In this document: one piece after another, positions 56,178 through 64,000 of the stretch | How the letters are laid out: each line of letters opens with the position of its first letter | Position numbering within the stretch: position 1 is the first letter of the stretch | From: Macondimonas sp035325645 | GTDB taxonomy: Bacteria; Pseudomonadota; Gammaproteobacteria; UBA5335 | NCBI GenBank assembly: GCA_035325645.1 | Contig: DAOKZK010000007.1 | Coordinates: forward strand, 1 to 64,000 | Direction of reading: 5' to 3' | DNA: 64,000 bases | The notes under the pieces: generated by a model | What the model saw: only the letters and a program-made list of their open reading frames with translations | What the model was told of the DNA's origin: nothing | Database searches by the model: none | Translations under genes and position numbers: made by a program

Positions 56178-56201
56178 AGCAAACAAACGCGAATGTATGT
56201 A
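56178..56201. promoter_or_regulatory. AcrR-like operator in the efflux divergent promoter
   Basis: The right half GAATGTATGTA is identical to the half-site of the 24-bp E. coli AcrR operator; the left half (AGCAAACAAAC) matches only in part. It sits about 95 bases upstream of mexA and about 55 bases upstream of the TetR start, in an AT-rich part that also holds TATAAT (56166-56171). This fits repression of both directions. Confidence 0.65.
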
Positions 56202-56296
56202 TCCTGGCGCAAAGTCGCATACGCCATCCGATACCTGTCGGTGCCCTCGTCGGTCGTTAGACCCATTCGTCTCATGCCAGCGGAGAACAACATCCC

Positions 56297-57538
56297 ATGA
56301 TGCGCGCCATCGTCCCTGTCCGTCCGTGGGCCTTCCCGGCCCTGATGGTGATGTTTCTGCTGTCGGCGCTGAGCGCCTGCGGCAAGCAGGAGCAGGATGC
56401 CAAGGCTCAGGGCGCGGCGCCGCCGATTCCGGAAGTCGGCGTCATCGCCGTGCAGCCGCGCGATGTGGCCATCGAGAACGAGTACGCGGGCCGCACGGCG
56501 GGTTATCGTGAAGTCGAGGTGCGCGCGCGGGTGACGGGTATCCTGCAGAAGCGCACCTATGTGGAAGGTCAGCGGGTGAAGGCCGGCGATGTGTTGTTTC
56601 AGATCGATCCGGCCCCTTTCGCAGTCGTCTTGGCGCGAGCCCAGGCGAGATTGCAGGATGCGGAGGCCCAGTTGCGCCAGGCCGAGCGCGACTGGACGCG
56701 GGTGGCGGCGCTGTATGAGGAAAACGCCATCAGTGCCCGCGAGCGCGACACTTCCCAATCCAATCTGGATCTGGCACGGGCCAATTTGGCCGCAGCCAAG
56801 ACCGACGTCGATGCCGCGCGCATTGATCTGGGCTATACCCGCGTGGAGGCTCCCGTCAGCGGCGTGACCAGTCTGGAAGTGCGCTCCGAGGGCAGTCTGG
56901 TCGGGCCGGGCGCAGCAGATAGCCTGCTCACGCGCATCACCCAGCTCGACCCCTTGTACGTCAATTTTTCCTATCCCGACGCGGACGCTTTGCGCCAACG
57001 CGCGCTGTTGGCCAGCGGCAAGCTGTCCATGGCCGACGAGGAGCGGCTGGCCGCCGAGCTGCGCTTCGGTGACGGTTCGGTCTATGGCCATGAGGGCTAT
57101 ATCAGCTTCACCGACAGCACCATTGATCCTGCCACCGGCACGGTGCGTGCCCGGGCGGTTTTCCCCAATCCCGAGGCGAGCCTGCTGCCGGGACAGTTCG
57201 TGCGCATCGTGCCCAAGGGGCTGGTGCGCAAGGACGTGATCGTGATTCCTCAGGCGGCTGTGATGCAGGGGCCGCAAGGGACATTCGTCTATCTCGTCGG
57301 CGAGGATGACAAGGCGAAAGTGCAGCCAGTGACCACCGGCGCCGCGATCGGCGCGGACTGGCTGATCGAAGAAGGACTGAAACCCGGTGATCGCGTGATC
57401 GTCGAGGGGGTGATCAAGGTTCGCCCCGGCGCTCCCGTCAGGCCGGCTCCGCCCAAGACAGTCCGTGAAAATGGCCAGTCGGAAAACGGCCACCCGCGGT
57501 CGGAGCGCTCCGCTGGCGCACGGAGGGTCGTCGCATGA
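56297..57538 (+). CDS. RND efflux periplasmic adaptor (MexA/AcrA family)
   Basis: A 413-residue lipoprotein: signal with lipobox LSAC near residue 27, a biotinyl-lipoyl domain (VEVRARVTGILQKRTYVEG), a coiled-coil hairpin (about residues 110-175, ARAQARLQDAEAQLRQ), beta-barrel and membrane-proximal domains. It joins the inner-membrane pump to the outer-membrane channel. It overlaps the pump gene by 4 bases. Confidence 0.94.
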   Translation: MMRAIVPVRPWAFPALMVMFLLSALSACGKQEQDAKAQGAAPPIPEVGVIAVQPRDVAIENEYAGRTAGYREVEVRARVTGILQKRTYVEGQRVKAGDVLFQIDPAPFAVVLARAQARLQDAEAQLRQAERDWTRVAALYEENAISARERDTSQSNLDLARANLAAAKTDVDAARIDLGYTRVEAPVSGVTSLEVRSEGSLVGPGAADSLLTRITQLDPLYVNFSYPDADALRQRALLASGKLSMADEERLAAELRFGDGSVYGHEGYISFTDSTIDPATGTVRARAVFPNPEASLLPGQFVRIVPKGLVRKDVIVIPQAAVMQGPQGTFVYLVGEDDKAKVQPVTTGAAIGADWLIEEGLKPGDRVIVEGVIKVRPGAPVRPAPPKTVRENGQSENGHPRSERSAGARRVVA

Positions 57539-60500
57539 TTTCGGCCTTTTTCATCCGGCGGCCGGTATTTGCGTCGGTGCTTTCGATTGTCATCGTTCTT
57601 GCCGGCCTGGTTGCCATGCGCGCGCTGCCGGTTGCGCAGTATCCGGACATCGTTCCACCGGAGGTATCGGTCAGCACCAGCTATCCCGGCGCGAGCGCCG
57701 AAGTCATTGCCGAGACGGTCGCGGCGCCGATCGAACAGGAAATCAACGGCGTCGAGAACATGATCTACATGCGCTCGGTGGCCTCTGCCAGCGGGCAGCT
57801 GCGCATCACGGTGAGCTTTGCCATCGGGACCGATCCTGACCAGGCCACCATCGACGTCAACAACCGGGTGAAGGCGGCCGAGGCGCGTCTGCCCGAGGAG
57901 GTGCGGCGCCAAGGCGTGCGCGTGCAGAAGCGCTCCAGCAGCATTCTGGCCTTGGTCGTCATGAACTCGCCGACGGAACAGTACGATTCGGTGTTCATCA
58001 GCAACTACGCCCTGCTCAACGTCATCGACGAGATCAAGCGCATCCCCGGCGTCGGCGATGCGTCCCTGTTCGGCCAGAAAGATTATTCGATGCGCATCTG
58101 GCTGCGTCCGGACAAGCTGGCGCAATTCAATCTGACCGCCAGCGATGTCGCGAAGGCGATACAGGAACAGAACGCCCAGTTCGCCGCCGGCCAATTCGGC
58201 CAGGAGCCGATGAGCGGTGAGAACGCCTACACTTACACGGTCAATACCCAAGGGCGTCTGGCGGACCCGGCCGAATTCGGGCGCATCATCCTGCGTTCGG
58301 ATCCTTCCGGCGCGACCCTGCGCCTGAGCGACGTCGCCCGGGTGGAATTGGGAGCGCAGGATTACAACTTCGAGGCGACCTTCCGCGGCAAGCCGGCCGT
58401 TCCCATCGGGCTGTATCTGCAACCCGGCGCCAATGCGCTGGAAACCGTCGATGCCATCCGGGCCAAGATGGCCGAAATCTCGCAGCGCTTCCCCGACGGA
58501 CTGGCCTACGAGATTCCTTTCGACACCACCAAGTTCGTGCGGGTCTCCATCCAGGAAGTGATCCATACATTCATCGAGGCCATCGTGCTGGTGGTGCTGG
58601 TGGTCTTCGTCTTTCTGCAGAATGCGCGTGCGACATTGATCCCGTTGCTGGCGGTGCCGGTATCCATCATCGGGACCTTCGCCGGCATGCTGCTGCTCGG
58701 CTTCTCGATCAATCTGCTGACGCTCTTCGGGCTGGTTCTGGCGATCGGGATTGTGGTGGACGACGCCATCATCGTGATCGAAAACGTCGAGCGCCTGATG
58801 AGCACCGAGGGATTGAGCCCACGCGAAGCCTCCTTCAAGGCGATGGAAGAGGTCACCGGCCCGGTGATCGCCATCGTGCTCGTGTTGTCGGCGGTATTCA
58901 TCCCCGTGGCGTTCCTGGGTGGTCTCTCGGGGCAGATGTATCAACAGTTCGCCATCACCATCGTGGTCTCGGTGATCATTTCGGGCATCGTGGCGCTGAC
59001 CCTGACGCCGGCCTTGTGCGCCTTGCTACTCAAGCCGGTCCACGGCGAGCCCGCCTTGCCGTTCCGTATCTTCAACCGCTTTTTCGAACGGTTGACGAAT
59101 GGCTATGTCTCTGCGTCGGGATTCCTGATGCGCCGTGCGCTGCTGGGACTGGTGCTTTTCGGCGGCCTGATCGGCATTACCGTCCTGCTGTTCAATCGGG
59201 TGCCGGGGGGGCTCGTACCGCCGGAGGACCAAGGTTACGTGCTGATGGCCTATCAGCTGCCGCCGGCCGCATCGCTCGATCGTACCAAAGCCGTTACTGA
59301 TGAGGTGACGCGCCGCCTGCTCGAGCAACCGACGGTCTCGGGGGTCAATACTTTTGCAGGTTTCGATATTCTCGCTCAATCCCAGAAGACGAGCTCCGGG
59401 ATTTCCTTTGTCCAGTTGAAGGACTGGTCGGAGCGGACCGCACCCGAGGCCGACGCGCGGAAGCTGGTCGGGCCTTTCTCGGGTCTGGCCGGTGATTTGC
59501 GCGACGGGGTTTCCTTTGGTTTCAACCCGCCGCCCATCACGGGCATCAGCACCACCGGGGGGTTCGAAGCCTATCTGCAGGATCGCAGCGGCGCCGGCAG
59601 CACGGCGCTGATGGAAGCGGCAAACCGGCTGCTCGAGGCGGCGCGCAAGCGCCCGGAACTGACCGGGCTGCGGACGACCTTTTCGACGGCGACTCCGCAG
59701 TATTACGCCGAACTCGACCGCGAGAAGGCGCGGGCCCTCAATGTTCCGATCAATCAGGTGTTCACCATCATGCAGAGCACCTTTGGCAGTCTTTATGTCA
59801 ATGATTTCACGCTGTTCGGGCGCAGTTATCGGGTAAATCTGCAGTCGGAAGCGGACTTCCGACGCTCCCCCGAGGATCTCCGCCACGTCTTCGTGCGCTC
59901 AAACGACGGCAATCTCGTGCCGCTGGACGCACTGCTCAAGGTCAGGCGCACCATGGGACCGGACCTGGTCGAGCGGTTCAACGTGTTTCCCGCGGCCAAG
60001 ATCCTGGGAGAGCCGGCGCCCGGCTACAGCTCCGGCCAGGCAATCGCGGCCATGCAGGCGGTGAGCCGGGAAGTGCTCGACAACAACTATTCACTGGGCT
60101 GGATCGGGTCCGCGTATCAGGAACTCGCGACGGCCGGAACAGGAACGCTCGCCTTCGTGTTCGGCATCGTGATGGTCTTCCTGATTCTGGCGGCGCAGTA
60201 CGAGCGCTGGAGTCTGCCCTTTGCAGTGGTCACCGCCGTGCCTTTCGCCGTCTTCGGGGCCATCGCGGCGACCTGGTTGCGGGGTCTGGAAAACGACCTC
60301 TATTTCCAGATCGGTCTGCTGACGCTGATCGGTCTGGCCGCCAAGAACGCGATCCTGATCGTGGAATTCGCCATGATCCATCGCCGCGAAGGGAGTTCGA
60401 TCGTCGATGCCGCACTGCAGGGCGCGCGCCTGCGCTTTCGTCCCATCGTGATGACCTCGCTGGCCTTCATGCTGGGCGTATTGCCGCTTGCCATCAGCAC

Positions 60501-60684
60501 CGGAGCCGGGTCGGCGAGCCGCCATGCCATCGGTACCGGTGTGATCGGCGGCATGCTGGCAGCCACTTTCCTCGCGACCATCTTCGTGCCCATGTTCTTC
60601 GTCCTGATCGGCCGGTTGACCGATCGCAAGCCTGCCGCCGGGGCTGCCGGGGCCGCCGATCGGGAGCATGCCTCTCATGGTTAA
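57535..60684 (+). CDS. RND multidrug efflux transporter (MexB/AcrB family, HAE1)
   Basis: A 1049-residue inner-membrane proton antiporter with 12 membrane helices and two large periplasmic loops. It opens MISAFFIRRPVFASVLSI; proton relay Asp pair in IGIVVDDAIIVIENVE (about residues 400-415), Lys in GLAAKNAILIVEFA (helix 10). Length and motifs match AcrB/MexB. Its substrates are probably drugs, bile-like molecules or solvents, as in the family. Confidence 0.96.
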   Translation: MISAFFIRRPVFASVLSIVIVLAGLVAMRALPVAQYPDIVPPEVSVSTSYPGASAEVIAETVAAPIEQEINGVENMIYMRSVASASGQLRITVSFAIGTDPDQATIDVNNRVKAAEARLPEEVRRQGVRVQKRSSSILALVVMNSPTEQYDSVFISNYALLNVIDEIKRIPGVGDASLFGQKDYSMRIWLRPDKLAQFNLTASDVAKAIQEQNAQFAAGQFGQEPMSGENAYTYTVNTQGRLADPAEFGRIILRSDPSGATLRLSDVARVELGAQDYNFEATFRGKPAVPIGLYLQPGANALETVDAIRAKMAEISQRFPDGLAYEIPFDTTKFVRVSIQEVIHTFIEAIVLVVLVVFVFLQNARATLIPLLAVPVSIIGTFAGMLLLGFSINLLTLFGLVLAIGIVVDDAIIVIENVERLMSTEGLSPREASFKAMEEVTGPVIAIVLVLSAVFIPVAFLGGLSGQMYQQFAITIVVSVIISGIVALTLTPALCALLLKPVHGEPALPFRIFNRFFERLTNGYVSASGFLMRRALLGLVLFGGLIGITVLLFNRVPGGLVPPEDQGYVLMAYQLPPAASLDRTKAVTDEVTRRLLEQPTVSGVNTFAGFDILAQSQKTSSGISFVQLKDWSERTAPEADARKLVGPFSGLAGDLRDGVSFGFNPPPITGISTTGGFEAYLQDRSGAGSTALMEAANRLLEAARKRPELTGLRTTFSTATPQYYAELDREKARALNVPINQVFTIMQSTFGSLYVNDFTLFGRSYRVNLQSEADFRRSPEDLRHVFVRSNDGNLVPLDALLKVRRTMGPDLVERFNVFPAAKILGEPAPGYSSGQAIAAMQAVSREVLDNNYSLGWIGSAYQELATAGTGTLAFVFGIVMVFLILAAQYERWSLPFAVVTAVPFAVFGAIAATWLRGLENDLYFQIGLLTLIGLAAKNAILIVEFAMIHRREGSSIVDAALQGARLRFRPIVMTSLAFMLGVLPLAISTGAGSASRHAIGTGVIGGMLAATFLATIFVPMFFVLIGRLTDRKPAAGAAGAADREHASHG

Positions 60685-62104
60685 GCAGTTCGTCGCTGTC
60701 CTCTTGGTCATGGGCCTGTCGGGCTGCGTACTGGGACCGGATCACGTTCGACCCGCGACGGATGTCCCGGACGGCTGGGGGGCGACGAAGGTCGCTGCGT
60801 CGCCGGCCGCGCGGATCGATCCGACGTGGTGGCGCGCGTTCGGTGATCCGGTCCTGACGCGTCTGATCGAGGAAGCGCTCGCTCGCAACGCCGATGTTTC
60901 GCTGGCGGCAGCAAGGGTCGCCGAAGCGCGCGCCGTGCTCAATCTGCGAGAAGCCGAACGTTATCCCTTGCTCAGCGCTCAGGCCAGCGGTGCACGCCAG
61001 CGCAGCAGCGCAGACACCGCTGTTCCGGGTGGAGGGCAGATCGTCGGCGACTACAGCGTCGCGGCGGTGCTCAGCTACGAGATCGATCTGTGGGGACGTC
61101 TGGCCCGTGCGAACGAGGCCGCGCGGGCCCAGCTCGTGGCCGGGGAGGCCACGCAGGCTGCGGTGCGGCTCGCGGTCGCCGCGGATGTGGCGACGGGTTA
61201 TTTCAATCTGCGTGCGCTGGACCAGCAGATCGACATTGCCCAGCAGACGGTGCAGACCCGCCGGGACAGCTATCGGCTCCAGGAATCGCGCTACCGCAAC
61301 GGCGCGATTTCGCAGCTGGCTTTCCGGCAGGCCGAATCCGAACTGGCTGCGGCAGAGGCCGAGCTTCCGTCGCTGCGTCAGCAAAGAGCCCTTCAGGTCA
61401 ACGCCCTGAGCGTTCTGATGGGCGGGACGCCGCGCGAGATCGTGCAGCCGGTCGCGATGTCAGGCCGTTCGATCGAGGATTTCCCGGCACTGCCGGATGT
61501 GCCGATGGGGCTTCCGTCCAACCTTCTGGAGCGGCGACCGGACATTCGCGCGGCCGAGCAGCAATTGCGTGCGGCCAATGCCGAAATCGGCATCGCGCGT
61601 GCGGCCTACTTTCCAACCCTGTCGCTGACCGGTCTGCTCGGTACCCGGAGCGAGGAATTGAGCGGGCTGTTCAACGGTCCCGCGAAGACCTGGCAGTTTG
61701 CTGGCGATCTGGCTGCACCCATGGTCGATTTCGGGCGGACGCGGGCCAATGTGCGCGCAGCGGAGGCGCGGCGCGACCAGGCACTCGTGAATTATCAGCA
61801 AACCGTTCGTGTCGCCTTCCGGGATGTGCTGGACGCTCTCGAAAGCCGAGCGGCGGCGACCGACCGGATCGCCGCGCAGGACCGACAGATCGTTGCGCTG
61901 CGTGAGGCGGCGCGATTGGCCCAGCGGCGCTTCGATGAAGGCTATTCGGACTACCTCGAGGTGTTGGACGCACAGCGCAGTCTGTTTGCCGTCGAGTTGG
62001 CGCGCATCAATACCCAGCAGTCACGATTGCGGGCCCTGGTGGATCTGTACAAGGCGCTGGGGGGCGGCTGGCAGCTTCCCGCCGGGGATGGGCCGGCCGG
62101 ATGA
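60677..62104 (+). CDS. Outer membrane efflux channel lipoprotein (OprM/NodT family)
   Basis: A 475-residue lipoprotein: MVKQFVAVLLVMGLSGC gives a lipobox at Cys17. Two repeats of the outer-membrane efflux protein domain follow, with YEIDLWGRLARANEAARA near 138 and VDFGRTRANVRAAEARRDQA near 350. It forms a trimeric channel with the adaptor and pump. The ATG at 60677 has GGAG 10 bases upstream; 60668 is too close. It overlaps the pump gene by 8 bases. Confidence 0.94.
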   Translation: MVKQFVAVLLVMGLSGCVLGPDHVRPATDVPDGWGATKVAASPAARIDPTWWRAFGDPVLTRLIEEALARNADVSLAAARVAEARAVLNLREAERYPLLSAQASGARQRSSADTAVPGGGQIVGDYSVAAVLSYEIDLWGRLARANEAARAQLVAGEATQAAVRLAVAADVATGYFNLRALDQQIDIAQQTVQTRRDSYRLQESRYRNGAISQLAFRQAESELAAAEAELPSLRQQRALQVNALSVLMGGTPREIVQPVAMSGRSIEDFPALPDVPMGLPSNLLERRPDIRAAEQQLRAANAEIGIARAAYFPTLSLTGLLGTRSEELSGLFNGPAKTWQFAGDLAAPMVDFGRTRANVRAAEARRDQALVNYQQTVRVAFRDVLDALESRAAATDRIAAQDRQIVALREAARLAQRRFDEGYSDYLEVLDAQRSLFAVELARINTQQSRLRALVDLYKALGGGWQLPAGDGPAG

Positions 62105-62189
62105 GGTTTTTGCGCGCTTCCCGTAGGCGCGCGCGCGCCTCGGCGGTATGCTACGCCCTTGAGCTGGCCGTCCGGCCGCGGAGCGCGGG

Positions 62190-63194
62190 ATGCCTGAAAA
62201 ATTACCGGAAGCGCTGGTCGACCGTTTCGGTCGACGGGTCGACTATGTTCGCCTCTCGGTGACCGACCGCTGTGACTTCCGCTGTGTGTATTGCATGCCC
62301 GAGGACGCACGTTTCGTCCCCCGGGCCGAAATCCTTACCCTTGAGGAACTGCTCTCCGTGGGAAAGGCCTTCGTGGCCTTGGGCGTGCGCCGGATCCGGA
62401 TCACGGGTGGCGAGCCCTTGGTGCGGCGCGACTTGCCGTGGCTGCTCGAGCGGCTCGCACACCTGCCGGGGCTCGACGAATTGACGTTGACGACCAACGG
62501 ATCCCGTCTTCGGGAACTGGCCGGTACGCTGGCAGCGGTAGGGGTTCGGCGACTCAACGTGAGTCTGGACAGCCTGCGGCCGGAGCGCTTTGCGGCCATC
62601 ACCCGCGTCGGCAAGCTCGAGCGTGTTCTGGCAGGGCTCGAGGCGGCTCGTGCCGCAGGATTCGCCCATATCCGGCTCAATGCCGTCATCCTCAAGGGGC
62701 GCAATGAGGATGAGGTGCTCGATCTGGTGGACTTTGCCCGCGCACATGGGTTCGACATCGCCTTCATCGAGGAGATGCCGCTCGGCGAAATCCGCTCCCA
62801 CGACCGAGCCGAGAGCTTCTACGCCAGCGACCGGATCCGTGCAGACATTGCACGGCGTTATCCTTTGGTCCGCGGGGCGTTCGGGACGGGAGGGCCGGCG
62901 CGCTACTATCACATGTCGGACAGCCCGACGCGCATCGGTTTCATCTCGCCGCACTCACACAACTTCTGCGAGCAGTGCAACCGGGTGCGGGTCACTGCGC
63001 AAGGCCGCTTATTGCTCTGTCTGGGGCAGGAGCATTCGGTCGATCTGCGCGCCGTCCTGAGAGGCCGGCCCGGCGATGACGCCGCCCTGCGCGAGGCGAT
63101 CGTCAGGGCCATGGCCATCAAGCCACGCGGGCATGATTTCGACCTCGCCCGCGAGGTGCGGATCGTGCGCTTCATGAACCACACCGGCGGTTGA
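62190..63194 (+). CDS. moaA: GTP 3',8-cyclase (molybdenum cofactor biosynthesis protein A)
   Basis: A 334-residue radical SAM enzyme with two Fe-S clusters: CDFRCVYCMPED (N-terminal cluster, about residues 28-39), GGEPLVRRDL, and C-terminal cluster CEQCNRVRVTAQGRLLLC. It turns GTP into 3',8-cH2GTP in the first step of Moco synthesis, with MoaC. Only 85 bases separate it from oprM, with no room for the usual Moco riboswitch. It overlaps mobA by 4 bases. Confidence 0.96.
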   Translation: MPEKLPEALVDRFGRRVDYVRLSVTDRCDFRCVYCMPEDARFVPRAEILTLEELLSVGKAFVALGVRRIRITGGEPLVRRDLPWLLERLAHLPGLDELTLTTNGSRLRELAGTLAAVGVRRLNVSLDSLRPERFAAITRVGKLERVLAGLEAARAAGFAHIRLNAVILKGRNEDEVLDLVDFARAHGFDIAFIEEMPLGEIRSHDRAESFYASDRIRADIARRYPLVRGAFGTGGPARYYHMSDSPTRIGFISPHSHNFCEQCNRVRVTAQGRLLLCLGQEHSVDLRAVLRGRPGDDAALREAIVRAMAIKPRGHDFDLAREVRIVRFMNHTGG

Positions 63195-63844
63195 GCCGGA
63201 CGCGCGTTCCTGTGGACGGCATCGCTCGGGCGCACATCACCGGGCTCGTCCTGGCCGGAGGGCACAGCCGACGTTGGGGCGGTGTGGACAAGGCATGGGT
63301 GCAATTGAACGGGCGTGCACTGGTGCGGCACGTGTGCGACCGATTGGCGGCTCAGAGCGCGCAGGTGTGGATCAGTGCCAACCGCGATCTCGAGCGTTAT
63401 GCGACATTGGGTCGTCCTGTTCTCGCCGACGATTGGCCGGACGGCCGCGGCCCCTTGGCCGGTATGGCCACTGCCGCCCGCCGGCTGCAGACACCTTGGC
63501 TGCTCGTCGCCCCGGTGGACACGCCGGGCGTGCCGCTCGACCTGGCTGCGCAGCTTGCGGATGCGGCGCTGCGGGAGGACCGCCAGCTGGCGAGCGTCCA
63601 TGACGGCGAGCGCCTGCAGCCTGCTTTCCTGCTGCTCCATCGCGACCTGAGTGATGCCTTGCTGAAGGCTGTTGCTGGCCCGATTCGGCGGCTGGGCGCC
63701 TGGGTGCAGGCGCAAGGTCCGGCGCTGGTCGACGCCCGTACCCACGGCTGGGTCAGTGCCCTGCGTGGGGCCAACGATGCGACCGAGTTCGCAGCGCTTG
63801 AGGCGGTCATGAAGAATCGGCAGGAGACAGGCGATGGGGGGTGA
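63191..63844 (+). CDS. mobA: Molybdenum cofactor guanylyltransferase
   Basis: A 217-residue nucleotidyltransferase: TGLVLAGGHSRRWGGVDKAW (nucleotide loop) near residue 17, GPLAGMATA near 90 and the metal-binding VAPVDTPGVP near 105. It attaches GMP to Moco to form the bis-MGD used by DMSO-reductase family enzymes. The start is either TTG 63191, overlapping the moaA stop codon, or GTG 63212. It overlaps moeA. Confidence 0.92.
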   Translation: MSRTRVPVDGIARAHITGLVLAGGHSRRWGGVDKAWVQLNGRALVRHVCDRLAAQSAQVWISANRDLERYATLGRPVLADDWPDGRGPLAGMATAARRLQTPWLLVAPVDTPGVPLDLAAQLADAALREDRQLASVHDGERLQPAFLLLHRDLSDALLKAVAGPIRRLGAWVQAQGPALVDARTHGWVSALRGANDATEFAALEAVMKNRQETGDGG

Positions 63845-64000
63845 TTGTCATCCGGATCTCAGTGTCGAAGCGGCGCAGGCGCGCCTGCTGGACACAGTCG
63901 CGCCGGTGGTCGGCGTCGAGCGCTTGGCACTCACCGAAGCACTGGGGCGGGTGCTCGCCGAACCGGTATGGGCGCCCATCGCCCTGCCTCGCGAGGATCA
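63834..64000 (+). CDS. moeA: Molybdopterin molybdenumtransferase, N-terminal part (cut by window edge)
   Basis: From ATG 63834 the frame is open to the window edge (55 codons). The sequence LALTEALGRVLAEPVWAPIA then LPRED is the conserved MoeA N-terminal region that precedes the NSAMDGYA motif. MoeA inserts molybdate into adenylated molybdopterin. It is the third gene of moaA-mobA-moeA. Confidence 0.9.
   Translation, partial: MGGDCHPDLSVEAAQARLLDTVAPVVGVERLALTEALGRVLAEPVWAPIALPRED

Noticed and set aside
57289..58944. Long minus-strand frame antisense to the RND pump
   Set aside because: It has no domain similarity and is opposite conserved pump motifs.
62105..62189. Moco riboswitch upstream of moaA
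   Set aside because: The 85-base space is too short and no conserved Moco RNA structure is visible.

Overview
This is a GC-rich window from a gammaproteobacterial chromosome outside the Enterobacterales. The taxonomic reading rests on gene order typical of that class: ffs-dnaX-ybaB-recR, ssb-MFS divergent from uvrA, miaB-phoH-ybeY-corC-lnt, and argB convergent with pyrE. Genes are dense, and many neighbours overlap by ATGA junctions. The window is draft sequence: a 100-N scaffold gap sits inside dnaX, and genes are cut at both edges. Two PmoC/AmoC-type copper monooxygenase subunits and a paired acyl-CoA dehydrogenase suggest, by inference only, an organism that oxidises short hydrocarbons or related substrates.

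Layout. 1-1.6 kb (minus): the start of a secreted Gly/Met-rich protein, then arsC-like, wrbA-like and DUF2069 genes. 1.8-11.2 kb (plus): a Pat-type acetyltransferase, a DUF411 protein, SRP RNA, dnaX, ybaB, recR, a HIT protein, a CoA-type Nudix enzyme, mazG, a SIMPL protein and dps, closed by a clear terminator. 11.2-12.6 kb (minus): a solute:sodium symporter. 12.9-17.1 kb (plus): a compact archaic (Csu-like) chaperone-usher pilus operon. 17.1-17.5 kb: a scar made of near-exact copies of recR and symporter fragments. 17.6-23.2 kb: ssb and an MFS transporter (minus), then uvrA and a short-chain dehydrogenase (plus). 23.2-26.1 kb: manC and manB, which together make GDP-mannose. 26.1-32.4 kb: miaB, phoH, ybeY, corC, lnt and argB. 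32.4-36.3 kb (minus): a DUF4124 protein, pyrE, an M23 peptidase, xseA and a small Cys protein. 36.5-44.9 kb: a glycogen module, with glgB-glgA leftward and glgC-GH57-malQ rightward. 45-50.3 kb: two acyl-CoA dehydrogenase subunits, two orphan pmoC-like genes and a methyltransferase. 50.5-52.9 kb: rep, an IS3 remnant and a truncated antiporter. 52.9-55.3 kb (minus): otsB-otsA for trehalose. 55.5-62.1 kb: a TetR/AcrR regulator divergent from a complete RND efflux operon. 62.2-64 kb: moaA-mobA-moeA for molybdenum cofactor.

Most of the window is core genome. The points most worth a second look are these. (1) The pilus operon lies between two 119-bp direct repeats of the symporter 5' end, and the distal repeat abuts a 155-bp copy of recR. 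(2) The second pilin appears to lack the N-terminal donor strand and may be a single-domain tip subunit. (3) The two pmoC paralogues have all metal ligands but no A or B partner nearby, and short inverted repeats lie upstream of each. (4) An IS3-family right end interrupts a cation/proton antiporter gene. (5) An AcrR-like operator half-site lies in the efflux divergent promoter.
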